DNA of 64,000 nt from Halostagnicola sp. A-GB9-2 (GTDB lineage Archaea > Halobacteriota > Halobacteria > Halobacteriales > Natrialbaceae). The notes under the pieces are model-generated. The model was not told the origin of the DNA. It saw nothing but the letters and a program-made list of their open reading frames with translations, and did not search any database. Location of the stretch: contig NZ_JASJOC010000002.1 in NCBI RefSeq assembly GCF_030068615.1, positions 310,001 to 374,000 on the forward strand, in the 5' to 3' direction. The stretch's first letter is position 1, and every line of letters starts with the position of its first letter. Positions 1 to 9,514 of this stretch are shown one piece after another. Position numbers and translations under genes: made by a program.

Positions 1-143
1 GGGAAGAATTTGACGAGCGAGCAAACGACGGAGACGAAGATCCCGAAGCGGTGCTGGACGAACTCGGGGTCGAGCGCTACTGCTGTCGGCGCATGCTCGT
101 CTCTCACCGTGACCTCGTCGACGTCGTCTCACCATACCAGTAA
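1..143 (+). CDS. rpoN: DNA-directed RNA polymerase subunit N, C-terminal part
   Basis: This is the 3' end of a reading frame that enters from outside the window; 47 codons including the stop are visible. RpoN (Rpb10 homologue) is a small zinc-binding assembly subunit of archaeal RNA polymerase. The visible tail holds the family's RYCCRRM cysteine pair, which forms the second half of the zinc site, and a conserved ELGV stretch before it. Its TAA shares bases with the ATG of rpoK (TAATG), so the two are translationally coupled. The following order rpoK-eno-rpsB is the classic archaeal ribosomal/RNA polymerase operon, which supports the call. Confidence 0.93.
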   Translation, partial: EEFDERANDGDEDPEAVLDELGVERYCCRRMLVSHRDLVDVVSPYQ

Positions 144-322
144 TGCAACAGCAACACTACAACCGTTATGAGAAGGCACGAATCCTCGGCGCTCGAGCCC
201 TGCAGGTGTCCTACGGTGCGCCCGTTCTAATCGACACCGACCAGACCGAGCCGATTCTCGTCGCCGCCGAAGAGTACGACGCCGATGCACTGCCGTTTAC
301 GGTCAAACGAGGGAACCAATGA
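143..322 (+). CDS. rpoK: DNA-directed RNA polymerase subunit K
   Basis: The frame encodes 59 residues, the usual length for archaeal RpoK (Rpb6/omega homologue), which stabilises the polymerase clamp. Visible family features are the N-terminal [15 protein letters not shown] helix and the alanine/glycine-rich core that follows. The start ATG overlaps the rpoN stop (TAATG) and the stop TGA overlaps the eno start (ATGA), so the gene is tightly embedded in the operon. It is unmistakable from context and motif even though it is very short. Confidence 0.95.
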   Translation: MQQQHYNRYEKARILGARALQVSYGAPVLIDTDQTEPILVAAEEYDADALPFTVKRGNQ

Positions 323-1524
323 CGCTAATCACCGACGTTCGGCTCCGCCGAATACTCGACTCGCGGGGGAACCCAACCGTCGAGGCTGATGTGCTGACCG
401 AAAGCGGCGGATTCGGTCGTGCTGCGGCTCCGTCGGGAGCCAGCACGGGCGAGTACGAAGCGATCGAACGCCCAGCCAGTGAGGCGATCGCAGCAGCACG
501 GGAACATGCTGTTCCACGACTCGTCGGTGAAACCTACGCGGGCAATCAGCGGGAGGTCGACGGTGCACTCCGCGCCGCGGACGGCACCGACGACTTCTCG
601 AAGATCGGTGCCAACAGCGCCGTCGCCATCTCGATGGCCGCGGCGAAAGCAGGTGCCGACGTGCTTGGTGCCCCGCTGTTCCAGCATCTCGGTGGAACCT
701 TCCGCGGGCAGAACTTCCCGATTCCGCTGGGCAACGTCGTCGGCGGCGGCGAACACGCCGCCGACGCGACGGACATCCAGGAGTTCCTGTCGGCACCCGT
801 CGGCGCGCCGAGCGTCGCCGATGCCGTCTTCGCGAACGCGGCCGTTCACGAGACGGTTGCACAATTGCTCGCAGAACGCGATGTCGCCTGCGGGAAAGGC
901 GACGAGGGCGCGTGGGCACCGTCGATCGACGACGACGAAGCGTTCGAACTCGTCGACGAGGCCGTCTCGACCGTCTCCGATGAGGTCGGCTTCGAAATCG
1001 GCTTCGGGCTCGACGTCGCCGCCGCGGAGATGTACGACGAGGACGAGGGCGTCTACGAGTACAGCGAGACGACCTGTAACACGGACGAACAGATCGAATA
1101 TATCGCAACACTCGTCGACGAATACGACCTCGTCTACGTCGAAGATCCCCTCGACGAGAACGACTACGACGCGTTCGCGGAGTTAACTGACAGAGTCGGA
1201 GATCAAACGCTCATCTGCGGTGACGATCTGTTCGTCACCAACACCGAGCGACTCGCGACCGGGATCGATCGCGGCGCGGCAAACAGCATCCTGATCAAAC
1301 CGAACCAGATCGGGACTCTCACTGACGCCTTCGACGCGATCGAACTCGCGACCGAGCACGGCTACGATTCGGTCGTCTCCCACCGTTCGGGCGAGACCGA
1401 AGACACGACGATCGCACACCTCGCCGTCGCGACCGATGCCCCGTTCATCAAGACGGGTGCTGTCGGCGGCGAGCGAACCGCAAAGCTCAACGAGCTCATC
1501 AGAATCGCAGACGACGCGACATGA
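319..1524 (+). CDS. eno: Enolase (phosphopyruvate hydratase)
   Basis: The 401-residue protein is a full-length enolase, which interconverts 2-phosphoglycerate and phosphoenolpyruvate in cytoplasmic glycolysis and gluconeogenesis. Family features appear in order: the [12 protein letters not shown]-terminal motif, GASTGEYEA substrate loop, GDEGAWAP, the magnesium ligands in [18 protein letters not shown] and CGDDLFVTN, the catalytic lysine in [10 protein letters not shown], and [10 protein letters not shown] near the C terminus. No catalytic residue appears lost. It overlaps rpoK upstream and rpsB downstream by ATGA-type junctions, so all four genes are probably cotranscribed. Confidence 0.97.
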   Translation: MTLITDVRLRRILDSRGNPTVEADVLTESGGFGRAAAPSGASTGEYEAIERPASEAIAAAREHAVPRLVGETYAGNQREVDGALRAADGTDDFSKIGANSAVAISMAAAKAGADVLGAPLFQHLGGTFRGQNFPIPLGNVVGGGEHAADATDIQEFLSAPVGAPSVADAVFANAAVHETVAQLLAERDVACGKGDEGAWAPSIDDDEAFELVDEAVSTVSDEVGFEIGFGLDVAAAEMYDEDEGVYEYSETTCNTDEQIEYIATLVDEYDLVYVEDPLDENDYDAFAELTDRVGDQTLICGDDLFVTNTERLATGIDRGAANSILIKPNQIGTLTDAFDAIELATEHGYDSVVSHRSGETEDTTIAHLAVATDAPFIKTGAVGGERTAKLNELIRIADDAT

Positions 1525-2315
1525 CTGAAAACGACGCACAACAGGAAGGGCTCGACGCCGCCGAGGAGGAGATCGACGAGGAGCCAGCCGAAGGGGCTGG
1601 TCCCGCCGCCGATCCCGCCGACGACGTCGAGCCAGTAGACGAACAGTCCGCCGACGCCGACGAACCGGCCGAGGCCGAATCAACCGAGGAAGACGCAGGT
1701 CCAACTCTCGACGACGACGTAATGTCGGACGAGGAAGCGGACCTGCTCATCCCCGTCGAGGATTACCTCGGTGCCGGTGTCCACATCGGTACCCAGCAAA
1801 AGACCGCCGACATGGAGCGGTTCATCCACCGCGTCCGAACCGACGGTCTCTACGTCCTCGACGTCTCAAAGACCGACGGCCGTATCCGAACGGCCGCGGA
1901 CTTCCTCTCGAACTACAACGCCGAGCAAGTCCTCGTCACCTCGAGTCGCCAGTACGGCCGCTTCCCGGCGGAGAAGTTCGCCGAGGCCGTCGGCGCTCGA
2001 GCGCGAACGGGTCGATTCATCCCGGGGACGCTCACCAATCCAAAGTACGACGGCTACATCGAACCCGATGTCGTCGTCGTCACGGACCCGATCGGTGACG
2101 CCCAGGCCGTCAAGGAGGCCATCACCGTCGGGATTCCCGTCATCGCAATGTGTGACTCGAACAACCAGACCAGTAACGTCGACCTCGTCGTTCCGACGAA
2201 CAACAAGGGCCGAAAGGCGCTCTCGGTCGTCTACTGGCTGCTCGCGAACGAAGTCCTCGACAAGCGCGGTGCCGAACCGTCCTACTCCCTCGAGGACTTC
2301 GAGAGTATGGTCTAA
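1521..2315 (+). CDS. rpsB: 30S ribosomal protein S2 with acidic N-terminal extension
   Basis: The 264-residue protein is archaeal S2 (SA family), a small-subunit protein at the head/body junction. The conserved core begins near residue 75 with the [11 protein letters not shown] motif and continues through FIPGTLTNP and the [16 protein letters not shown] and IAMCDSNN segments. The first 70 or so residues are an Asp/Glu/Ala-rich low-complexity extension, as seen in other haloarchaea and probably disordered. The start overlaps the eno stop. The gene closes the rpoN-rpoK-eno-rpsB run before a strand change. Confidence 0.96.
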   Translation: MTENDAQQEGLDAAEEEIDEEPAEGAGPAADPADDVEPVDEQSADADEPAEAESTEEDAGPTLDDDVMSDEEADLLIPVEDYLGAGVHIGTQQKTADMERFIHRVRTDGLYVLDVSKTDGRIRTAADFLSNYNAEQVLVTSSRQYGRFPAEKFAEAVGARARTGRFIPGTLTNPKYDGYIEPDVVVVTDPIGDAQAVKEAITVGIPVIAMCDSNNQTSNVDLVVPTNNKGRKALSVVYWLLANEVLDKRGAEPSYSLEDFESMV

Positions 2316-2422
2316 GGAAGCGCGAATTTTCACTATTCTGTAATCCACCGATAGCCGAGCGTCCGCTGGAAATACGATAGCTGCTGGACTCGGATACTAT
2401 GCCAACGAACGATTGATAGGGT

Positions 2423-3346
2423 TCAGTTTGCGGTCGCGTCGACCAGTTCCTGAACGCGCGCGGCTGCATCCGAAGCCGTCGCTCCGAACACGAACGTGAT
2501 GGGTTCGATGCCGAATGCGCCGCGGTGGTAAGCCACCCGTGGAACGCCGCCTCGCTCTTCGAATCGATTGCTGAGGTGCTCGCCGCGATCCTCGTAGTCG
2601 GCATCGAACTCGAGGGGCTCGTACCCGAGCGCGGTCGCGGCCTCGAGCACGCTGTCGTCGGTCGCGATATTGATCGCGCCTCGAGTTTCCGGGTCGGCCG
2701 TGCTCGCAGCCAGAAGCGCCGTTGAAACGTGGCTCGAGGCACCGAACTCGGGGTTCGCTGGTACTTCGACGCGACCGCTCATCGAGTAAATTCGGCCGGG
2801 GATCGCGGCGACGTCGGTTTCGTCGCCCGCATCCGGTAGCGCCATCCCGACGTTGGTTCCGACGTTCGGGACGTACTCGGCCATCCCAGGAATCGTCGCG
2901 AGGGTGCGTGCGGCAGACCGGACGTTCGCGAGGACATCGCGTTCGATTCGAACGTCCGTATCGAGTCCGCGAACGCAGAGATCACAGCCAAGTCCCTGCA
3001 GTTCGGGCATCTCCTCTTCGTGGAGTTCGCAGATGGGGCCCCGATCCTCGAGGCGTTGGACGAGCGCGAGCAGTTCGGCGAGGGCGTCGTAACCGTCCAT
3101 CTCCCCGTTGTGGAGCCCTTCCGCGAGTCGGTCGACCGTCGCCACGGTATCCGGATCGTTTCGAAAGCGCTCGTCTCCGTTCGCTTCTCCGGCGACGTAC
3201 TTGCTGATTGCAGCCTGCGTAACGCTGAGGTTGGCCGCGATCTCTTTTTGAGTCATCCCGCGTTCGGACAGCCTCGTCGCGAGCATCGCTCGGACGGTCG
3301 GGAGGAATCGGTCGACGACGAGTTCGCTCGGCAGGACCAGCGACAT
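2423..3346 (-). CDS. ThiR-like transcriptional regulator: HTH plus ThiN domain
   Basis: The 307-residue protein has an N-terminal helix-turn-helix (around residues 20-55, with RGMTQKEIAANLSVTQAAIS), a middle Cys/His cluster (ICELHEEEMPELQGLGCDLC) that could bind a metal, and a C-terminal ThiN-type thiamine-phosphate synthase domain from about residue 125. In haloarchaea this architecture is ThiR, where the ThiN domain senses thiamine phosphate and the HTH controls thiamine genes. No thiamine biosynthesis gene lies nearby, so the targets are elsewhere. The gene points against the flanking operons. The family call is firm; the ligand is inferred. Confidence 0.85.
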   Translation of the reverse strand: MSLVLPSELVVDRFLPTVRAMLATRLSERGMTQKEIAANLSVTQAAISKYVAGEANGDERFRNDPDTVATVDRLAEGLHNGEMDGYDALAELLALVQRLEDRGPICELHEEEMPELQGLGCDLCVRGLDTDVRIERDVLANVRSAARTLATIPGMAEYVPNVGTNVGMALPDAGDETDVAAIPGRIYSMSGRVEVPANPEFGASSHVSTALLAASTADPETRGAINIATDDSVLEAATALGYEPLEFDADYEDRGEHLSNRFEERGGVPRVAYHRGAFGIEPITFVFGATASDAAARVQELVDATAN

Positions 3347-3679
3347 TTGCTCGAGGGTTGTGTTGACAGTGCCATAAGTCCGACTACAGCGGTCTCGAAG
3401 ACAGATCCTATTCGGTGTCAGACATTATTATACTCACGACTGCTCACGAGTGGGTGACTGAATAGACAGTAACTACTCGTATACAACACCGAAGGACAAT
3501 CTCATAGATCGAATGCACGATGACTGCGATTGTCGGATTCACTGAAGGTCAACCGAGAGAGTGATAGATTCGTTAGCGTATCACCCGTTCAATTCTCGTT
3601 CGGTAGTAGTCGAGTTGTGGGTGTATACGATACTGATCGCTGTTGTGCAAATGGCCGCACAGCTGATTTCCGAGAGCGA
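3347..3679. other. Intergenic stretch without a gene
   Basis: No convincing reading frame or RNA gene is visible. The part next to the ThiR-like gene holds a short direct repeat, CTCACGA twice, around 3433-3450, which might be an operator for that regulator, but nothing stronger supports this. Confidence 0.4.
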
Positions 3680-4510
3680 TTACAGTAAGATCGACTCGAG
3701 CGACGCGTAGAATACGATCGTCGCAAACACGAGCAGAATGACTGCGTATCCCCCGGATTTCAGCATCTGATTGTGGAGGACCGATCTAAGAACTGCAGTC
3801 CCCTGATCCGAGAGACTCATTGGTACATCGTCAGAACCTCGAATAAGCGCCGTTCCCTGATCCACATCGATTTGGCCATGGATGGAAAGCTGAGACCCTT
3901 GGGGCAGTGCCCGTAGTTCGAGCAAATACGTTTTTGCACTGTTTTCGGCCTGTGTGTGAACATCCGACGAGAGTACGGTCTTTTTGCTGAGTTCGAACGA
4001 CTCTTCGGTGGTGGTTACGTGGACGTACGGTGTTTTCCATGCTTCTTTCGAACGGAGCCCTGATCAATCCAGATCGGCTGCTGAAAGCGATTGGAGTTTC
4101 CCGTCGCCGTGGCGTTGAACAAGCCAGGTAGGATCCACCTGTACCGCTTTTCCTGCTGTATCGACGCTGAACGTGCCGGAGTCGATCCCCGACGCAACTG
4201 TTGTCCAGTCTCCACTAACCCCTAGTTTTTCATCGTGTTTACTCCGTTTTCCACGACGAAGACGCCAAACTACGAGCGCGGGCCGAGGGACCGACTCGAG
4301 GAGTGGCTCGCTCCCAGGTGTCGGTACTGGTTCGTCAACAACCACATCCCCGCTGATCGTTACTTCGGTACCGTCAACAATACTGGCGGCCCCTGCATCA
4401 TCTTCGGTAATCGAGTGATATGCGTTTCTGACGTTTCCGGCCCGGTGTGCATACCAGATCGACGCACCAAGTAATCCGCTACCAAGAAGGAGTCCAAACG
4501 TATCTGGCAT
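3680..4510 (-). pseudogene. GIDE-domain membrane protein interrupted by one in-frame TGA
   Basis: Read from 4510 down to 3680 the frame is continuous for 277 codons except for one TGA at 4064-4066. The upstream part (148 aa) starts with a membrane segment and has the GIDE-like features WTTVASG and VQVDPTW. The downstream part continues in exactly the same frame with AWKTPYVHVTTTEESFEL, a LRALPQGSQLSIHG segment and a C-terminal membrane helix (YAVILLVFATIVFYA). This N-TM / GIDE / C-TM layout is that of MULAN-like proteins annotated in haloarchaea as E3-ligase-like. CGA to TGA is a single transition. It may be a recent pseudogene, a sequencing error, or two separately translated pieces; selenocysteine is not expected in haloarchaea. 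Confidence 0.75.
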
Positions 4511-4635
4511 TGGTATTGCTAAGAATTCACATATTTATATTAGATCATAAGTCCGCCTGCGCTGACGACTCCCTAAAGCGGCCAGCAGCGCCGGGGCAGC
4601 GAAAGACATACCTACCGAGATGAGACAGTACGCGT

Positions 4636-4764
4636 ATGAGAGAGTACCTCTTCACCTTCGAGAAAGGACGGATGCCGCCGGCCGTCATACTGGCGACGGG
4701 CGTTCTGTTCGCAATCTTCGCGATCGGAATCGCGTATCAGCTACTGACTGCACTGATTCTTTAA
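4636..4764 (+). CDS. Small single-pass membrane protein (42 aa)
   Basis: A 42-codon frame starts at ATG 4636 and ends at TAA 4764. It encodes a short charged N terminus (MREYLFTFEKGRMPP) followed by one hydrophobic helix of about 25 residues rich in Ala, Ile, Leu and Phe. It lies on the same strand, about 120 nt before mevalonate kinase. Clean charge-then-helix layout, GC-rich third positions and placement make it a plausible real microprotein. I do not recognise a family; no function is assigned. Confidence 0.55.
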   Translation: MREYLFTFEKGRMPPAVILATGVLFAIFAIGIAYQLLTALIL

Positions 4765-4882
4765 CGCTGGTACCAGACGATAGCGCCGAACTAGCAACAG
4801 TCGAGACCGTTCGGCGTGCGGATCTGTTGCAGGGGACTTCCAGAGGACAGGTATTAAGCCGAGACACGCGAATCTGTCGGTA

Positions 4883-5869
4883 ATGGCACTCTCGAGCGCT
4901 CCCGGCAAGGTGTATTTATTCGGGGAGCATGCAGTCGTCTACGGTGAACCCGCGGTACCGTGTGCGATCGAGCAACGGGCGCGAGTCGACGTCGAACGAC
5001 GCGACGACGAGAAGATTCGGGTCGAAGCCGAGGATCTCAGTCTTGACGGGTTTACCGTCGAGTACAGTGGACGGACCGAAGAAGAGCCCGATATCGACGT
5101 TTCCGAGTCGCTACTTGCGGCGGCGACGGGATACGTCGACGAAGCGATTTCGCAGGTTCGGTCCGTAACCGGTCGGGAGGATGTCGGCTTCGACGTCACG
5201 ATCGAGAGCGACATCCCACTCGGGGCGGGGCTCGGCTCTTCGGCCGCTGTCGCCGTTGCTGCGATCGACGCGGGGACTCGAGAACTCGGCACTACCCTCG
5301 AGATCGACGAAGTTGCGGAACGGGCGTTCCAGACCGAGTACGAGGTCCAAGAGGGGCAGGCCTCGCGAGCGGACACGTTTTGCTCTGCAACCGGCGGTGC
5401 AGTCCGGGTCGAAGGCGACGACTGTCGCTCGATCGACGCGCCGGATCTCCCGATCGTGATCGGGTTCGACGGCGGCGCGGGTGACACGGGAAAACTCGTC
5501 GCGGGCGTCCGAGACTTGCGCGAGGAGTACGAGTTCGCGTCCGATACCGTCGAGTCGATCGGGAACATCGTTCGAAACGGTGAAAAGGCGCTCCAGAACG
5601 GGGATATCGAGGAGATCGGTCGATTGATGGATTTCAACCACGGACTGCTCTCTGCGCTCGGCGTCTCGGCGCGTTCGCTCGATGCGATGGTCTGGGCGGC
5701 ACGAGACGCTGACGCCTACGGCGCGAAGCTGACCGGCTCGGGAGGCGGCGGCTGTATCGTCGCCCTCGATCCCACCGAAGCGACCGAAACGGCGCTGAAG
5801 TTCACCCCCGGGTGCGAAGACGCGTTTCGCGCGGAACTCGCCGAGGACGGGGTGCGAAGATTGGAATGA
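4883..5869 (+). CDS. mvk: Mevalonate kinase
   Basis: The 328-residue protein is a GHMP-family kinase that phosphorylates mevalonate with ATP in the archaeal isoprenoid pathway. It shows the N-terminal APGKVYLFGEHAVVYGEP motif, the ATP-binding loop PLGAGLGSSAAVAVA around residue 115, and the C-terminal KLTGSGGGGC loop near residue 285. Length is typical. The stop overlaps the start of isopentenyl phosphate kinase (ATGA at 5866-5869), so the two steps are translationally coupled. The product feeds archaeal ether-lipid and dolichol synthesis. Confidence 0.96.
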   Translation: MALSSAPGKVYLFGEHAVVYGEPAVPCAIEQRARVDVERRDDEKIRVEAEDLSLDGFTVEYSGRTEEEPDIDVSESLLAAATGYVDEAISQVRSVTGREDVGFDVTIESDIPLGAGLGSSAAVAVAAIDAGTRELGTTLEIDEVAERAFQTEYEVQEGQASRADTFCSATGGAVRVEGDDCRSIDAPDLPIVIGFDGGAGDTGKLVAGVRDLREEYEFASDTVESIGNIVRNGEKALQNGDIEEIGRLMDFNHGLLSALGVSARSLDAMVWAARDADAYGAKLTGSGGGGCIVALDPTEATETALKFTPGCEDAFRAELAEDGVRRLE

Positions 5870-6618
5870 GCGCGACTATTTTGAAACTCGGCGGAAGCGT
5901 CATCACCGACAAGGATCGCGCCGAAACGCTCGATGGACCAGGCCTCGAGCGATCGGCAGCCGCGATCGCTTCGGCCATAGGCGACGGGGCGCTCGAGGAC
6001 GGCCTCGTTATCGTCCACGGCGGCGGGAGCTTCGGTCACCATCACGCGAGCGAGCACGGCGTTACGACGACCGAGGGGACGGACGAGATCGGACCGGCGA
6101 TGGATATTCACGGCGCGATGGAGACGCTGAATCGGTTCGTCCTCTCTCGGCTCCACGAACAGGATGTCCCGGCGATCCCGGTGCACCCCTTTTCTGCGGC
6201 TCACCGCGACGGATCCGGAACGCTTTACCTCCCGACCGGCCAGATCGAAACGATGCTCGAGGAGGGGTTCGTTCCCGTCCTCTACGGCGACCTCGTCGCA
6301 AATACTGGCGCGGGGGCGACGATCGTCAGCGGCGACGAACTGGTTACGGAATTGGCTCGAGCGCTCGAGGCGAATCGTATCGGGCTCTGTTCGACCGTCC
6401 CCGGCGTCCTCGACGACGATGAGGAGGTCGTCGACCGAATCACGTCGTTCGAGGATGTCGACTCAATTCTCGGTGAAAGCGAGTCGACGGACGTTACCGG
6501 CGGCATGGCGGGAAAAGTACGGACGTTACTCGAGCTCGATGCCCCGGCCTCGATTTTCGGGCTGGAGTCGATCGACGCGTTCCTTGCCGGCGAAGCAGTC
6601 GGGACGAATATCGAATAA
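5866..6618 (+). CDS. ipk: Isopentenyl phosphate kinase
   Basis: The 250-residue protein belongs to the amino-acid kinase fold and phosphorylates isopentenyl phosphate to IPP, the last step of the modified archaeal mevalonate route. The ATG at 5866 is chosen because it overlaps the mvk stop and gives the expected MSATILKLGGSVITDK start, whose Lys and Gly-rich loop bind ATP. The GHHHASEHG segment carries the substrate-phosphate histidine characteristic of the family, and VTGGMAGKVRTLLEL near the C terminus fits the nucleotide site. It sits with mvk, RNase J and GGPP synthase as in other haloarchaea. Confidence 0.95.
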   Translation: MSATILKLGGSVITDKDRAETLDGPGLERSAAAIASAIGDGALEDGLVIVHGGGSFGHHHASEHGVTTTEGTDEIGPAMDIHGAMETLNRFVLSRLHEQDVPAIPVHPFSAAHRDGSGTLYLPTGQIETMLEEGFVPVLYGDLVANTGAGATIVSGDELVTELARALEANRIGLCSTVPGVLDDDEEVVDRITSFEDVDSILGESESTDVTGGMAGKVRTLLELDAPASIFGLESIDAFLAGEAVGTNIE

Positions 6619-6778
6619 CACGTCTGATAGGGTCGGTTGTCAGTCATTTCCGGCCTTCGCCACCCCGCTCTGGCGACAAACCGGTACACAGGGACAACCG
6701 ACTCTATGACTCGTTCGTCGTGCACTCGCGTTTCGTCGACTTGTTTCTCAGATGCGGTCAACGAGAACCGACGACAGC

Positions 6779-9100
6779 TCAGTCGAACAGAACCCGATCG
6801 AGGATCGGGCGGAGGAACGATCCTCGTCGCGTCTCTTTCGAGTGGACTCGCAGGACGGGTGCATCCAGCGATGCGGCGATGCGATCGGATCGCTGTTCGA
6901 CGAGCAGGTCCGGGAGCCGCCTGTGCGTAACCGTACTCAACATGACGACATCAGCGGTCTCGAGCTCCGATTTGAGGCCTTCGACTGCGTCATCGGCTCG
7001 AACGATCGTCGATTCGACGGGAACGGTACAGAGTTCGTCGAGTTGATCGTGATACTCCTCGACCGTCTCGAGTAGCTCTTCGGGGGCATCCTCCCCGACG
7101 GGGTAGACGAATCGAATGCTCGCCCCGACGGAGGTAGCCATCGCATCGGCGAGTTCGACTTTGAGCGGGTCGTTGAACGGACTCCGATCGGTGACGATCG
7201 CGATTTCGGAGATGTCGACGGGCTCCTCGTGCTGGGCGAACACCACGTCACACGGCGCGTGTTCCATGATCCAGTCGGTGTCGCGGCCGAACAGGGTTCC
7301 GAGCCGGCTGGTGGGTTCTTCTCGAGCGAGAACCAGATCGGCGTCGGTCCGCTCTGCGAAGTTTACGACCGCGTGGCGCGTGTCGTGGCTCACGACTTCG
7401 CCGACCTCGACCGGTGCCTCGAGGTACCGGACGAGTTCGTCGGTTCGTTCTTCGAACTCGACATCCCCTTCGGTGAGCTCCGAGGCGGCCGTATCGAGCG
7501 GGACCTGATCCGGAACCTCGTCGAATCGAACCACGCGAATGCGTCCGCCGCGGCGATTGACGATCGGTGCGGCGGCGTTGATCAGCGCGTCCTCCTGCTC
7601 GCGCGTGACGTCCTGTCGGATCGGGATGAGTACCTCGTATCGGTCGTCGGCCTCGAGTTGTTCCTCGGTGTCCCGGACGAACTGTTTCCCGGCTTCGCGC
7701 CGAGCGAGTCCCTTCGCGACACCCTCGCGTTCGACGCGGTTCTCGGCGTACACCTTGAACCAGACGAAGCCGAAGATGACGATCCCGATCGTTCCGAGGA
7801 TCTCCTGGGGATCCATCTGCGTGATGATGAAGACGCCCGAGACGATTCCGAACAACTGCACCCAGGGATAGCCGGGCGTGAAGAAGTCCGGATCGTACCA
7901 CTCGAGATCGCGTTCACGGAACGCGATCAGCGCTCCGCAGACGAGTATGTAGACGAGTATCTGGAACGCACCGGCCATCTTGGCGATCTCGTCGACTTCC
8001 TGAGTCGCGACGATGAAGATGATGAACGCACCCGTCGAGAGGATGGCGATAAAGGGCGTGTTGAATCGGGGGTGGATGTACTCGAATTTCTTGAGGAAGA
8101 GGTTGTCACGACTGAGCGCGAGCGGATATCTCGAGGCGGTTAGAATGCCGGCGTTGGCGGTACTGACGAGCGCCAGGAGGGCGGCGAAAATGATGGCGAT
8201 GACCGCGGCCCAGCCGATGGGGAACGACCCACCGATCGCCGGAATAGTGGCTGTGAGACCGCCGAAGAGGATCTCCGTCGCTTCGGCCATGGGCTCTTCG
8301 GTCCCCTGTAACGCTTCGCCCTCAACGACACCGACCAGGACGAATACGAGTAGTGCGTATAGGAAACTCGTTGCAATGAGCGAGATCAGCAGACCCAACG
8401 GAAGGTTCCGACCAGGGTTTTCGATCTCTTCAGCTACGGCGGCGACCTTCGTCACACCGGCGTATGAGACCAACACGAGCGCGGTCGCGCTGAGGACGCC
8501 TGCCTGGTCATCACCGGGCCAGAACGGATCGTAGTTCGCGGCTTCGACGCTCGTGATCGCGCTGATGACGAATCCTGAGAGGATCACGAGCATGACGATC
8601 ACCATGATCAACTGGAGTCCGCCGGTCTGTTTGACACCGACGAGATTGACGGCGATGAGCAGTATTGCGAAGGTGATTCCGAGCGCTCGAACGCCCGGAA
8701 TCGTTAGGGCCATCTCGAGTCCTGGGATTACCAAGTCCCACGTGGGCAACTGGTAGGCGAAGTTAATGTAGAACATGCCGCCGTAGAGCGCCAATGATCC
8801 TTTCAACATGAGCATGAGCCAGGTCCCCAGGCCCGCGATGGTCCCGACGGCTGGCCCCATGCCCCGTTCGATGAAGACGTAATCGCCACCCGCTTCCGGC
8901 ATGGCCGTTCCGAGTTCGGCGATGCTGAGCGCCGCCGGGATGACGAGTATCGCCGCGATGATGAACGCCAGGATGACGGCGGGCCCCGCCTCGGCCATCG
9001 CGATGCCGGGAAGAATAAAGATACCACTGCCGATCATCGCGCCCATGCTGATCGCGATGACGGCGAAAAGTCCGAGGTCGCGCTCGAGGTCTTTCGTCAT
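6779..9100 (-). CDS. APC-family amino acid permease fused to UspA domains
   Basis: The 773-residue protein has an N-terminal APC permease of about 430 residues with roughly twelve membrane helices, beginning with the IGSGIFILPG helix-1 signature used for substrate binding. The C-terminal part is cytoplasmic and contains two universal-stress-protein-like units (about residues 490-620 and 630-760) with hydrophobic strands such as YEVLIPI and IAIVTDRS. Such fusions are common in haloarchaea as cationic or neutral amino acid transporters, with the Usp part thought to bind nucleotides and modulate transport. Substrate cannot be deduced. It interrupts the isoprenoid cluster on the opposite strand. 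Confidence 0.88.
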   Translation of the reverse strand: MTKDLERDLGLFAVIAISMGAMIGSGIFILPGIAMAEAGPAVILAFIIAAILVIPAALSIAELGTAMPEAGGDYVFIERGMGPAVGTIAGLGTWLMLMLKGSLALYGGMFYINFAYQLPTWDLVIPGLEMALTIPGVRALGITFAILLIAVNLVGVKQTGGLQLIMVIVMLVILSGFVISAITSVEAANYDPFWPGDDQAGVLSATALVLVSYAGVTKVAAVAEEIENPGRNLPLGLLISLIATSFLYALLVFVLVGVVEGEALQGTEEPMAEATEILFGGLTATIPAIGGSFPIGWAAVIAIIFAALLALVSTANAGILTASRYPLALSRDNLFLKKFEYIHPRFNTPFIAILSTGAFIIFIVATQEVDEIAKMAGAFQILVYILVCGALIAFRERDLEWYDPDFFTPGYPWVQLFGIVSGVFIITQMDPQEILGTIGIVIFGFVWFKVYAENRVEREGVAKGLARREAGKQFVRDTEEQLEADDRYEVLIPIRQDVTREQEDALINAAAPIVNRRGGRIRVVRFDEVPDQVPLDTAASELTEGDVEFEERTDELVRYLEAPVEVGEVVSHDTRHAVVNFAERTDADLVLAREEPTSRLGTLFGRDTDWIMEHAPCDVVFAQHEEPVDISEIAIVTDRSPFNDPLKVELADAMATSVGASIRFVYPVGEDAPEELLETVEEYHDQLDELCTVPVESTIVRADDAVEGLKSELETADVVMLSTVTHRRLPDLLVEQRSDRIAASLDAPVLRVHSKETRRGSFLRPILDRVLFD

Positions 9101-9304
9101 TAGATAGGGGGATGTTTCGGACGGTGGGTTAGAAAACTTCGGATTTCAGAACCGTGTGTTGGGAGAACTCAAACGGAATGATGATCCAGAAAACAATCTC
9201 GGCAATTGGACAACATTCGTTTAATTTTCTCACAGCGAGATTGTTTCGAGAGCTAACCCGATCGAGTCGCGACGGCTCGAGCGCGGATGTTTCCAACCCA
9301 CTGC

Positions 9305-9313
9305 GTTTTTAAC
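9305..9313 (+). promoter_or_regulatory. TATA box ahead of the RNase J leader/ncRNA
   Basis: A T-rich TATA-like element, TTTTTAAC, sits on the + strand after a purine-poor flank. An archaeal start about 25 nt downstream would fall near 9335, leaving some 180 nt of transcript before the RNase J start codon, which contains the hairpins described next. Position fits; no start site is proven. Confidence 0.5.
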
Positions 9314-9342
9314 ACCCCAGCGTGTACACTCAAACAGCGAAA

Positions 9343-9480
9343 CCCGCGGGCAAGTGCGTTCGCGTCTCACAGCGGTGCTGTGGGTCGGACGGAGGAAATA
9401 ACCTCCGCGAGCGCATAGCGGGATGGCCGACGAGCTGTAAGACGCCGGGGCCGAGAAAACAGGAGTCCGCGGACCGTTTC
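9343..9480 (+). ncRNA. Candidate structured RNA or long leader upstream of RNase J
   Basis: The stretch forms a nested multibranched fold by eye: outer stem CCCGC (9343-9347) with GCGGG (9418-9422), inner stem GTGCG (9354-9358) with CGCAT (9412-9416, one G-U pair), and inside them two perfect 6-bp hairpins, CACAGC/GCTGTG (9368-9382) and CGGAGG/CCTCCG (9390-9407). A GGCC/GGCC stem and an ACA trinucleotide (9459-9461) follow. The region is GC-rich and lacks a credible coding frame. It could be the 5' UTR of RNase J (self-control by the nuclease), or a separate small RNA such as an H/ACA guide; neither is shown. Confidence 0.45.
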
Positions 9481-9514
9481 GATGAGAGTCCATACGGCTT
9501 TCAGTGCTACAATC

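Noticed and set aside
329-1111. Long minus-strand frame opposite enolase
   Set aside because: Very Arg-rich composition typical of the antisense of a high-GC haloarchaeal gene; enolase on the other strand is certain.
4064-4066. Selenocysteine at the in-frame TGA of the GIDE gene
   Set aside because: Haloarchaea are not known to use selenocysteine, and there is no homologous Cys expectation at this site; a nonsense change is simpler.
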